In this document: positions 1 to 7,124 of the stretch, one piece after another | Layout of the letters: the number at the start of each line of letters is the position of its first letter | Numbering within the stretch: position 1 is the stretch's first letter | NCBI GenBank assembly: GCA_910584215.1 | Contig: CAJTYI010000015.1 | Span: 1-40,961, forward strand | Length of the DNA: 40,961 nt | Origin: an uncultured Roseburia sp. | GTDB lineage: Bacteria > Bacillota > Clostridia > Lachnospirales > Lachnospiraceae | Reading direction: 5' to 3' | Notes under the pieces: model-generated | Database searches by the model: none | Seen by the model: only the letters and a program-made list of their open reading frames with translations | Told to the model about the DNA's origin: nothing | Made by a program: the position numbers and the translations under genes

Positions 1-100
1 CCTTGACGAACACTTCCACGGTCTTGAGCCCATGCTCCATGGCGGCGCGGGCGGCGGTCTCCGCCGCGGTCTGGGCCGCGAAGGGGGTGGACTTCTTTGC
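1..100 (-). CDS. rpsK: 30S ribosomal protein S11, internal fragment (probable chimeric contig end)
   Basis: Read on the minus strand, bases 100 down to 1 are open throughout and encode about 33 residues that match the core of ribosomal protein S11, including KKSTPFAAQTAAETAA and MEHGLKTVEVFVK. S11 binds 16S rRNA in the platform of the small subunit. GC is about 69 percent, well above the rest of the window, and the match stops at about base 100, where lactate dehydrogenase begins on the other strand. No other ribosomal gene is nearby, although rpsK normally sits in a ribosomal operon. I infer that this piece was joined here by assembly and comes from another, higher-GC genome. A real inverted insertion is less likely. 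Confidence 0.8.
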
Positions 101-415
101 ATTGCAGAGACGGTCAAAAACAGCGCTTATGAGATTATTTCCAAGAAGCGTGCGACTTACTATGGTATTGCGATGGCCGTGCGCCGTATCTGTGAAGTGA
201 TCGTGCGCGATGAAAAGTCTATTTTGCCCGTGTCCTCGATGATGCACGGGGAATACGGTATATCCGATGTAGTCTTAAGTATGCCTGCTATCGTCGGCAA
301 AGACGGCATCGAGGACATGGTGCCGGTTTCTTTGGATGAAGAGGAGGAGCAGAATCTCAAAAAGTCCGCTGGGACTTTAAAGCAGATTTTAGATCAGGTG
401 GACGCGGCGCAGTGA
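101..415 (+). CDS. ldh: L-lactate dehydrogenase, C-terminal part only
   Basis: About 104 residues of the C-terminal third of NAD-dependent L-lactate dehydrogenase, which reduces pyruvate to L-lactate in the cytoplasm. Visible family segments are VKNSAYEIISKK, ATYYGIAMAVRRI, ILPVSSMMHGEYG and SDVVLSMPAIVGKDGIE, all in the usual order up to a natural stop. The full protein is normally about 315 residues. The Rossmann domain and the catalytic His are missing because the sequence changes to an S11 fragment at about base 100. The gene was presumably intact in the organism and is cut here by the contig end. Its product fits the fermentative metabolism implied by pflB further on. Confidence 0.85.
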   Translation: MAETVKNSAYEIISKKRATYYGIAMAVRRICEVIVRDEKSILPVSSMMHGEYGISDVVLSMPAIVGKDGIEDMVPVSLDEEEEQNLKKSAGTLKQILDQVDAAQ

Positions 416-489
416 CGGCGGATGTTTTGTGCGAATAGAGTAAGCGATTGATGTTTTCCCTTGTTTCGCCCCCCAAGGGGCATGTGACA

Positions 490-506
490 GGGGAAAATTT
501 TTCCCC
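490..506. terminator. Palindrome between convergent genes, possible bidirectional terminator
   Basis: GGGGAAAATTTTTCCCC is a near-perfect palindrome between the end of ldh (plus) and the end of the DUF4179 gene (minus). G/C ends with an A/T centre on both strands could end transcription from either side, but no clear U-run follows, so this is tentative. Confidence 0.3.
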
Positions 507-531
507 TATGATGACAGGAAACATTTATATT

Positions 532-1692
532 TTATTTTAAAATCGGTATCTCTAGTATCTCATATTTTTCATTTTCATACGATGTCAAAACGATTAGCGC
601 AGCTATCTCATCCACATCAACAACTCGAGAAAAACCTGCTATTTGATACGCATTTGACTTGCTGCTATCAGTATATCCCAATCTGCCGGGCTTCATTAAG
701 TATGGAATTCTTGTTCCGTCTTTTAATACGACTCCCTTGACTTCAGGAATACCAAGATCATCTTCCTTTTCCACCGGAGCCTCGCTGACCGAATAATTCA
801 CATTCACGGAAATCGGTGAGATATTAATATCCTCCATCGTGAAACCCGTTCCTTCTACTTTCTGCCCTACCTTAATATTTTGGGATGAACTTACATCAGA
901 AAGGTTTATTTCAAAATTCCAGTCCCCATCCACTGCAGAAATAAACGATGCTTTTGAGAGCGTTCCCAAATTTTTGAATTCAACGTGCATTGTCTTGCCA
1001 AGAAATGAATCATTCATGTCCACAGTACTTGCCTGAATAATGTATGCCAAATTTCCGTCGTCATCAGTGTAATGACTGATAATGCTTCCATCTTCATAGC
1101 GTTCTATCGCTGTTCCATCTTCATATACTGGCGTGCCGTTCTCATCGGGGATAATTCCATCATACATGGTTCCGCTCATATTAACCCATGCGCTTTCATC
1201 TTGCGGATTATCTCCCTGATACACATTTACCATATCAAATCCCGGCTCCATTCTATCCGCTACGCTGTAACCGGAAATACGAAATGACATATATACAAAT
1301 CTTTCATCGACAATAACGGTATCCGGCTCTATTGTAACACCGTTATTTGTCACGGCAAGTGACGGACTATCCGCCTCTTCACCGTACACTATTGCTATAT
1401 TCTCTTCTGTAAGCATTTGCTGTTGCTCATCGGATGCCTGAATATTTCCGTTCATGCCTCTCCCCCAATAATGATGAATTGCTGCAACGGCACTTATACT
1501 GCTAACTGCTAATATGGTGATACCTGCGACAGCAGCAACCTGTGTTTGAAACATTTTTTTACCTCTGGTATGTGTTTTTTTCATATAAACAATATCCTCC
1601 TGCTGAATCATTTCAAAGGCTTGATTTGTTTTTTTCAACACAATGTCCGATAATTCTATTTCTTCAGAAAATACATTTTTCTTATTTGACAT
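532..1692 (-). CDS. DUF4179-domain membrane protein, probable anti-sigma partner
   Basis: A 386-residue protein of the DUF4179 type found beside ECF sigma genes in Firmicutes. A cytoplasmic N-terminus (about 1-50) is followed by one hydrophobic segment (about 51-72, VAAVAGITILAVSSISAVAA) and a beta-rich extracytoplasmic region of about 310 residues. I chose the ATG at 1692 because an AGGAGG site stands just before it. An upstream in-frame extension to 1794 would overlap the sigma gene. The gene starts 10 bases after the sigma stop, so the two form one transcription unit. By family analogy the N-terminus would hold the sigma factor and the outer domain would sense an envelope signal. No anti-sigma zinc-binding motif is seen, so the anti-sigma role is inferred from arrangement. 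Confidence 0.8.
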   Translation of the reverse strand: MSNKKNVFSEEIELSDIVLKKTNQAFEMIQQEDIVYMKKTHTRGKKMFQTQVAAVAGITILAVSSISAVAAIHHYWGRGMNGNIQASDEQQQMLTEENIAIVYGEEADSPSLAVTNNGVTIEPDTVIVDERFVYMSFRISGYSVADRMEPGFDMVNVYQGDNPQDESAWVNMSGTMYDGIIPDENGTPVYEDGTAIERYEDGSIISHYTDDDGNLAYIIQASTVDMNDSFLGKTMHVEFKNLGTLSKASFISAVDGDWNFEINLSDVSSSQNIKVGQKVEGTGFTMEDINISPISVNVNYSVSEAPVEKEDDLGIPEVKGVVLKDGTRIPYLMKPGRLGYTDSSKSNAYQIAGFSRVVDVDEIAALIVLTSYENEKYEILEIPILK

Positions 1693-1702
1693 CTCTATCC
1701 TC

Positions 1703-2209
1703 CTAACAATCGTGATAATACTCTTCCAGCTGTTTTCTTCCTCTTGAAAGCCTCGTCTTAATTGTATTTTGTGGTACGGATAACATTTCTGCAATTTCTC
1801 TTATCCTGAACCCCTGACTATAATATAATTCCATAGGCAATCGATAACGTTCATCTATAGAAGCATATGCCTCCTTTAATTCAATGTTATATTCATCGTA
1901 ATTTGACGGTTCCGCATAAGATTCTATATTCTCATAAACCGTATTTTTCCTTCTGATGTCATAGCAATGGTTTATAAGTATTCTTGTCATCCATGTCTTA
2001 AAGAATTCTGGCTTTTTAAGTGTATGTAACTTTTCCCAACAAGTGAGAATTGTGTCTTGAAGAGCATCTGCTGCATCTTCTTCATTCATTAGAATGGCAA
2101 TGGCAGTTCTATACATATCTTTCATATATAACTGCATTAACTCGGTAAATGCGTCTTTATCATGCCTTTGCGCTTTCTTTACCCAAAACTTTATTTCACT
2201 GCTTTTCAT
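1703..2209 (-). CDS. ECF-type RNA polymerase sigma factor
   Basis: A 168-residue sigma-70 family protein of ECF architecture: region 2 at about 10-75 (DMYRTAIAILMNEEDAADALQ, a typical core-binding and -10 recognition segment) and region 4 at about 110-165, with the helix-turn-helix near IREIAEMLSVPQNTIKTRLS. It directs RNA polymerase to a small set of promoters. A GGAGATCG ribosome site precedes the ATG. It is the first gene of a pair with the DUF4179 membrane protein, the usual layout for a sigma/anti-sigma couple. A perfect inverted repeat lies 21-67 bases upstream and may take part in its control. Target genes cannot be read from the sequence. Confidence 0.9.
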   Translation of the reverse strand: MKSSEIKFWVKKAQRHDKDAFTELMQLYMKDMYRTAIAILMNEEDAADALQDTILTCWEKLHTLKKPEFFKTWMTRILINHCYDIRRKNTVYENIESYAEPSNYDEYNIELKEAYASIDERYRLPMELYYSQGFRIREIAEMLSVPQNTIKTRLSRGRKQLEEYYHDC

Positions 2210-2229
2210 TAACGATCTCCTACGCGCGT

Positions 2230-2276
2230 ATGATTGTAAAACAAATACAAGCGTCTTTCATTTGTTTTACAATCAT
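2230..2276. repeat. Perfect 17-bp inverted repeat upstream of the ECF sigma gene
   Basis: ATGATTGTAAAACAAAT (2230-2246) is repeated exactly as its reverse complement at 2260-2276, with a 13-base spacer. It ends 20 bases before the sigma start codon, so it would form a strong hairpin in the leader or act as an operator. The rest of the 2210-2534 spacer holds no convincing gene. A weak TTGACA at 2402-2407 with TGTAAA 16 bases later may serve the radical SAM gene. Confidence 0.7.
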
Positions 2277-2534
2277 TAGACGTCAGATATTGTCTTTTGG
2301 TTTCAAAATATTAGAAAAGATTTATTACTCTTTTCTGTCCCTCAAATTATAGATCGGAAGCACACAGTTTAATCTAACATTATCCATTTTAACATTACAG
2401 CTTGACAATATCATAATTATCATTGTAAAGTAAACGGTGAATTTGTTTGGTTTTAGGGGTATGAAGATATTTTTTCTATGGATGAGAAAATTTATGAATG
2501 CTATTTTCATGGAGGCGTGATTCAGTAGACGGAT

Positions 2535-3362
2535 ATGGTAGAGCGAAAAATAAATACGAAAGATTATTTAACGAAATCAAATTTGCCGGCAAGCGATTAT
2601 GTGATAAATCCCTATGTCGGCTGTACGCACGCGTGTAAATACTGCTATGCAAGATTTATGAAAAGATTTACGGGGCATAGCGAAGAGTGGGGGCAATTTA
2701 TAGACATTAAACAATGTGACAAACCTATAAATTTACAGAAGGTAAAAGGAAAATCTGTTTTTATGTCGTCTGTAACAGACTGTTATAATCCTTATGAGGA
2801 GAAATATGGCGTCACAAGAAAGATATTAGAACAGCTTGTGAATGCAGACTGCCAAATTACAATCTCAACAAAATCTACACTTATTTTACGGGATATTGAG
2901 TTGTTGAAAAGACTATCCAACCTTAAAGTAGCTTTTTCAATCAATACTTTAGATGACGATTTTAGGGCGGATATGGATAAAGGCAGTTCCATAGGGGACA
3001 GGCTCCATGCGATAGAGAAGTTACATAATGCGGGTATTCATACCGTTTTGTTTATGTCACCTATTTTTCCGTATCTTACAGAATGGAAAGATATCATTGA
3101 CGGTACGAAAGAGAATGTATGTGAATATTGGTTTGAAAATCTGAATCTCAGAGGGGAATATAAAAGCGTCATCCTCTCTTATGTCAATACACATTATCCA
3201 CACTTAAAAGAAAAATATGAAGCAATTTATTTAAAGAAAGATGGTACATATTGGAGTACATTGGCTGATTTGCTCAGCACATATTGTGATGAACTGGGAG
3301 TGAATTATGTCAATTATTTTTACCATGAAAAGCTGGTGAAAGAGAAATTAAATAATCAATAG
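2535..3362 (+). CDS. Radical SAM protein, SPL/Rv2578c-like
   Basis: A 275-residue radical SAM enzyme. The CX3CX2C motif that binds the [4Fe-4S] cluster is at residues 30-37 (CTHACKYC), directly after the NPYVG segment typical of the spore photoproduct lyase-like group. A following part (VFMSSVTDCYNPYEEKYG, then TISTKS) also fits that family. It would cleave S-adenosylmethionine to a 5'-deoxyadenosyl radical; the substrate is unknown. The length is close to that of stand-alone family members. The ATG at 2535 has only a weak ribosome site, with GGAGG 18 bases upstream. It stands alone between the sigma operon and the hydrolase gene. True spore photoproduct lyase is possible but not shown. Confidence 0.85.
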   Translation: MVERKINTKDYLTKSNLPASDYVINPYVGCTHACKYCYARFMKRFTGHSEEWGQFIDIKQCDKPINLQKVKGKSVFMSSVTDCYNPYEEKYGVTRKILEQLVNADCQITISTKSTLILRDIELLKRLSNLKVAFSINTLDDDFRADMDKGSSIGDRLHAIEKLHNAGIHTVLFMSPIFPYLTEWKDIIDGTKENVCEYWFENLNLRGEYKSVILSYVNTHYPHLKEKYEAIYLKKDGTYWSTLADLLSTYCDELGVNYVNYFYHEKLVKEKLNNQ

Positions 3363-3406
3363 ACAGGAAAATGAGGGGTAGATATGTCCATTGAATAAAA
3401 ACGGTG

Positions 3407-3435
3407 TTCAAGTTCTGCATATTTGGTGTTATAAT
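3407..3435 (+). promoter_or_regulatory. Sigma-A-like promoter for the Ntn hydrolase gene
   Basis: TTCAAG (3407-3412), a 17-base spacer, then a perfect TATAAT (3430-3435), about 65 bases ahead of the start codon at 3500. The -10 is perfect and the -35 is partial. Confidence 0.55.
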
Positions 3436-3499
3436 GTTTTATGGATTTTGTTTCCCTTAAAATAATCAAATCACAATCGAATTATAGAGTGGGGTAACT

Positions 3500-4576
3500 A
3501 TGACACAAAAAGCAAAGAAAACAGTCTTTCGGGTGATAATCGGTATAGGGATAGCTTTGTTGATTATTTTAAGCGCAGCGCTTGTATTATTTGGCAATGA
3601 ATTGCGCTCCCTTATGTCGTTGGAAAAGGTTGATGATTACGGAATGTATCAAATGACCTATTGCGGAGATTATGGATTTGATGAATTTCTGGAAATTGGC
3701 GCCAACAAGGATGCAGACATTGAGGCCTTTGTGACAAAGAGGCTGTTGAAAGGATTGCCAATCAATTTGGGTGTTACAGGAGATGGCTGCACGGCGTTTG
3801 TTGTAAAAAATGAGAAGGGCGAGGTTTTATTTGGGAGAAATTTTGACTTTGAATATGCTCCTTCCTTACAACTTTATACTGCACCGAATAATGGCTATGC
3901 ATCGGTTTCCACCGTCAATCTTGCCTTTGCGGGATATTCTAGGGATAATTTGCCCGATGGTTCGTTTTTAGATCGTTTCTTGACTTTGGCCGCACCATTT
4001 CTTCCCTTTGACGGAATGAATGAGAAAGGTCTGGCGATTGCCCTGCTTGCAGTGCCAGAGGCGGAAGTTCCATATAATCCTGATAAAATAACGTTAAATA
4101 CCACCACCGCAATTCGCCTTGTACTTGATAAAGCGGCTACCGTGGAGGAAGCCATTGAATGGTTAAGACAATACAATATCTATTTTTCCGGTGGTATCGA
4201 GTGCCATTATTTGATTGCTGATGCAAGCGGACATTCTGTAATTGTGGAATATGTAAATCACGAGCTTTGTGTTGTTGAAGCAGAGACAGAATATCAGATT
4301 GCGTCTAATTTTATTGCCTACGACGGATTGAATATTGGAGAAGGCTTTACAGAGTTTGAGCGCTATGACAGAGTGCAAAACGCGATAGAAGCAAATAACG
4401 GTATGCTAAAAGCAAGTCAGTCAATTCAATTATTGGCTGATGTCGGCGTTTATGACGGCGACATCGACAAACTGCAATGGAGCGTTCTTTATCATCTTAC
4501 AACTGGCAATGGAGAGATTTTTGCAAATCGGAACACGGATAATATCATAGGGTTTCAACTGGATGTGGCTCATTAA
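3500..4576 (+). CDS. Membrane-anchored Ntn hydrolase, choloylglycine hydrolase/C45-like
   Basis: A 358-residue protein with an N-terminal hydrophobic segment (about 11-32), then a linear-amide C-N hydrolase domain. The probable nucleophile is Cys97 in GDGCTAFVV, followed by LFGRNFDF (110-117), the family's Arg-Asn-x-Asp pattern. Later family features are GMNEKGLAIALL and a C-terminal NxxTGNGEIFANR-like segment. Such enzymes split amide bonds in conjugated bile salts, N-acyl amines or penicillins. The domain here lies outside the membrane. In bile salt hydrolases Cys is residue 2, whereas here about 96 residues come first, so cleavage or autoprocessing would be needed to free it. Substrate is not predictable. 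GTG/ATG choice is not in doubt, since a GGGG site precedes this ATG. Confidence 0.8.
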   Translation: MTQKAKKTVFRVIIGIGIALLIILSAALVLFGNELRSLMSLEKVDDYGMYQMTYCGDYGFDEFLEIGANKDADIEAFVTKRLLKGLPINLGVTGDGCTAFVVKNEKGEVLFGRNFDFEYAPSLQLYTAPNNGYASVSTVNLAFAGYSRDNLPDGSFLDRFLTLAAPFLPFDGMNEKGLAIALLAVPEAEVPYNPDKITLNTTTAIRLVLDKAATVEEAIEWLRQYNIYFSGGIECHYLIADASGHSVIVEYVNHELCVVEAETEYQIASNFIAYDGLNIGEGFTEFERYDRVQNAIEANNGMLKASQSIQLLADVGVYDGDIDKLQWSVLYHLTTGNGEIFANRNTDNIIGFQLDVAH

Positions 4577-4577
4577 T

Positions 4578-4610
4578 CGGCATGACGCTGGCGTAAGCAG
4601 CGCCATGCCG
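4578..4610. terminator. Hairpin between convergent genes
   Basis: CGGCATG, one mismatch, CGCTG, a 7-base loop, CAGCG, mismatch, CATGCCG. It lies directly after the hydrolase stop and just before the end of the DUF4097 gene on the other strand. The stem is strong but there is no U-run on either side. Confidence 0.5.
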
Positions 4611-4616
4611 TTACCA

Positions 4617-5810
4617 TCAATCCTCCAGCGTGATCGTACCGCTTTCGCATTTAATCACTAGCTTCTGTTCTGAAGTTTTGGCGTCAAGCGTCTTATATTT
4701 CTCCCCCATCTTTTCCCGGTTGATCTTAATTTCTCCAAATTCGGTGTCCAGATCAAGGAAGTATCCCAAGATCGGGTTGGTTAGCGTGAACGTGACGTTG
4801 CCATACTGGGATTCTACGGTTGTATCCCGGGTGTCAAATTCGTCGATTTTGCAGTCGCCGCTCTCCAACTGGAAAGTACAGGTGTCGGCGGTCACATCTT
4901 TGGCGGATACGCTGCCGAACGAGTTGTCGAGAGACAGGGTGTTGGCAGAAAAACCGTTTAGTTCGATGTCGCCGCTCTCGCTCGTGACAGTGGCTGCTTT
5001 GGCAATTGCGGCATTGGTAAGCGAAGCCATGCCAAACTCTTGTGTGAGTGTCAGGTTGTCGGCAGACGTGTTTTCTGCGGAAAAGTTCCCGCTCTCCACT
5101 TCTGCGGTCATGTCCTTCGCGCTGATATCTTTTAGTACGGAGTTTCCAAAATCATTCTTCACGGTCAGATTGCCGTTGGAATACCCGGTTAATTCCAGAC
5201 CACCCGATTCCATCTGAATGTAGGCGTCTGCACAGGTAATGCCGTCTAATGTTACGTTGCCAAATTCTGCTGTCAGCTTCAGGGAGTCGGCCGTGATCGA
5301 GCTGCCGGATACGCTGCCGCTTTCGCTTTGCAGCGTCACATCTTTTAATACTGCATCCTGGGGAAGATAGACGGTCAAATACTCGTCTCTTTGCCAAGGA
5401 CTTGAACTGCCCATCCCGATCAGCCAGATTTGATTGCGGTTCCAACCATTATTCCACTGAATGGACGCTTTGGGGCGCTCTATTATGGTAAGGTGGCCGT
5501 CTGTAACGTCGATGGATAATTCGCTGACGGAGGATTTGCCGTAGGCGACGCCGAAATGGTCGGCGGGTTCAATCTTTAAAGTACCGAATTCGATGTCAAT
5601 ATCCATACTGTCAAAATCATCAAGTTCCATCTGCTCTTCGATGTAAGCGACGCGCGCGCCGTTGCCGTTTGGCGTGTTTACCCATATTCCCGTAGAGTTT
5701 AAACCGATGCCATAGACTCTGCCGCCCAGGATATGCCCGATTCCCGAAATGAGGATGCCGGCTCCGGCAATACAGATGCAGGTCACAATATATTTATGAG
5801 ATTTGCGCAT
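4617..5810 (-). CDS. DUF4097-family beta-repeat surface protein
   Basis: A 397-residue protein: N-terminal hydrophobic anchor (about 8-28) then a long extracytoplasmic beta-repeat region of the DUF4097 putative-adhesin type. From residue 163 to 337 an ESG motif alternates with an xFG or QYG motif every 19 residues (163, 182, 201, 220, 239, 258, 278, 297, 316, 335), then EFG at 357 and ESG at 389. This suggests a regular beta-solenoid. The ATG at 5810 was chosen because GGGAGG stands just before it; the upstream stop is one base away, so translation is probably coupled. It is the third gene of the padR-DUF1700-DUF4097 operon, a known Firmicute arrangement. The function is not established. Confidence 0.85.
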   Translation of the reverse strand: MRKSHKYIVTCICIAGAGILISGIGHILGGRVYGIGLNSTGIWVNTPNGNGARVAYIEEQMELDDFDSMDIDIEFGTLKIEPADHFGVAYGKSSVSELSIDVTDGHLTIIERPKASIQWNNGWNRNQIWLIGMGSSSPWQRDEYLTVYLPQDAVLKDVTLQSESGSVSGSSITADSLKLTAEFGNVTLDGITCADAYIQMESGGLELTGYSNGNLTVKNDFGNSVLKDISAKDMTAEVESGNFSAENTSADNLTLTQEFGMASLTNAAIAKAATVTSESGDIELNGFSANTLSLDNSFGSVSAKDVTADTCTFQLESGDCKIDEFDTRDTTVESQYGNVTFTLTNPILGYFLDLDTEFGEIKINREKMGEKYKTLDAKTSEQKLVIKCESGTITLED

Positions 5811-5811
5811 G

Positions 5812-6393
5812 TTACTTACCTCCCTTTGTTGCAATCTTGCCAAACAGTTGTATCAGCCACTGCATGATTTTGCGGCCCAAAAGATACATGCCCCAGACGA
5901 GGAGCAGGCCGACGCCAATTTCTGTCAGACCGTTTCCAAAGCAGATCAGCGCGGCGGGAATACTTTCTGTGATAACTGTAAATCCGCCGCAAATAGAGAT
6001 CGGCCCCATGATGACAATCATAACACTGCACGCGATAAACACGGCAAACAGCATGATAATAACGGCGAACAGCATGAGAAACATTGCGCATGCCAGAAAA
6101 AACAGGGGCAGGGCGACAGGAGCTGCGCATACGGCGAGAATTCCGACCCAGACGGCGTTTATGCCTTTTCTGACGTCGGTGACAGGCTCGTTTGTGTTTT
6201 TGATCGCGATATTGCAGATGATCTGATTGGCCGCTTCCTCGGGTGTTCCCAGATCTTCGATTGCCTGCTGCTCATATGCGGCGCCCGCATCTTCAAAGTA
6301 CTCTTCAAAATATGCGACCGCCCGGTCAAATTCTTCGCGCGGCAGACGTTTCAACCGCTTTTTTAAAATGTTCATGTACTGTTCTCTATTCAT
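5812..6393 (-). CDS. DUF1700 (HAAS-type) membrane protein
   Basis: A 193-residue protein. Residues 1-60 form the soluble DUF1700/HAAS domain (NREQYMNILKKRLKRLPREE, then AIEDLGTPEEAANQI). The remainder holds at least three hydrophobic stretches, about 80-130 and 140-175. The ATG at 6393 follows AGGTGA at a good distance and overlaps the padR stop by 8 bases; a GTG at 6405 is an alternative start. Proteins of this family are regularly encoded between a PadR regulator and a DUF4097 protein, and are thought to link a membrane signal to the regulator. That role is inference here. Confidence 0.88.
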   Translation of the reverse strand: MNREQYMNILKKRLKRLPREEFDRAVAYFEEYFEDAGAAYEQQAIEDLGTPEEAANQIICNIAIKNTNEPVTDVRKGINAVWVGILAVCAAPVALPLFFLACAMFLMLFAVIIMLFAVFIACSVMIVIMGPISICGGFTVITESIPAALICFGNGLTEIGVGLLLVWGMYLLGRKIMQWLIQLFGKIATKGGK

Positions 6394-6754
6394 TTTTGAA
6401 ATCACCTGCTCTTTCCATCGTGTTTGGCGCTATTTGGGGCTCACCTGCGCCAGCCATAATATCCCGCACTGCCTTTTGATGCAGATGCCATTCATCGGAA
6501 AGCATCTTGTAATAGATTCTTCCTGTTTCGGTCATACGGTAATATTTGCGGTTGCGTCCCTGAAAGATCTTATCATAAGCCTCGATATAGCCATGTTCGG
6601 AGAGCCGTTTTAAGATCGGGTACAATGCGGAATCTTTGATGCTCGAGACCGGCTTTAAACACTGGCTGATCTGATAGCCGTAGCTGTCGCCCCTGTTTAC
6701 AATGGACAGCATGAGCAGTTCCGTCAGGGGCGGCGTCAGTGGATAGATCGTCAA
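6386..6754 (-). CDS. PadR-family transcriptional regulator
   Basis: A 122-residue winged-helix protein of the PadR group: PLTELLMLSIVNRGDSYGYQ, then the recognition region SALYPILKRLSEHGYIEAY, a wing with RKYYRMTETGR, and a C-terminal dimerisation helix. It probably represses its own operon. The start is a TTG directly after AAGGAGGAGGAGG; no in-frame ATG lies nearby. It is the first gene of the operon with DUF1700 and DUF4097 genes. Upstream there is a very good promoter whose -10 is covered by a dyad, consistent with autoregulation. Ligand unknown. Confidence 0.92.
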   Translation of the reverse strand: MTIYPLTPPLTELLMLSIVNRGDSYGYQISQCLKPVSSIKDSALYPILKRLSEHGYIEAYDKIFQGRNRKYYRMTETGRIYYKMLSDEWHLHQKAVRDIMAGAGEPQIAPNTMERAGDFKNE

Positions 6755-6837
6755 AATCCTCCTCCTCCTTCCTGGTTGGGGTCATACGCTGTGGGATGTT
6801 ACAGTGTATGAAAAGTAAATATATATCTGATTTTTTA

Positions 6838-6868
6838 ATATTATATAGCGTATAATATAAAAAGTCAA
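6838..6868 (-). promoter_or_regulatory. padR operon promoter with overlapping operator-like dyad
   Basis: Minus strand: TTGACT (6868-6863), 17-base spacer, TATAAT (6845-6840). A perfect 8-bp dyad, ATATTATA-tagcg-TATAATAT (6838-6858), covers the -10 and part of the spacer, where a repressor would block RNA polymerase. The rest of the 6755-7124 spacer is AT-rich and holds the GH78 promoter, with no other gene seen. Confidence 0.75.
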
Positions 6869-7047
6869 TATATATATTTTGAAATAGTACAGCAACGATT
6901 TGAACAGACATGTATTCCGTAGATGCAAGGGGTGCGAAAAAATTGGTAACCTATAGCATTTGAAGAATTATGAAGTGCCGAAAAAAATTTCGGACGTGAC
7001 AAATTTTTTAACGCCATGTTTGACGTTATATTTAGAAGATTTCTATG

Positions 7048-7076
7048 TTGCAAATTGTTTGTTACTATTGTATAGT
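7048..7076 (+). promoter_or_regulatory. Promoter of the GH78 gene
   Basis: TTGCAA (7048-7053), 17-base spacer, TATAGT (7071-7076), about 50 bases before the start codon at 7125. Both boxes are close to consensus. Confidence 0.6.
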
Positions 7077-7124
7077 CGATTACAAGTATGGAAGGTTTAA
7101 GAATCGCGAAAGAAGGATAAAACG

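Noticed and set aside
32..100. In-frame upstream extension of ldh
   Set aside because: The first 23 codons give a Gly/Arg-rich stretch unlike lactate dehydrogenase; they are the antisense of the S11 fragment.
5803..6366. Plus-strand open frame opposite the DUF1700 gene (187 codons)
   Set aside because: Product rich in His, Asp and Cys without domain; the DUF1700 gene on the other strand has ribosome site and operon context.
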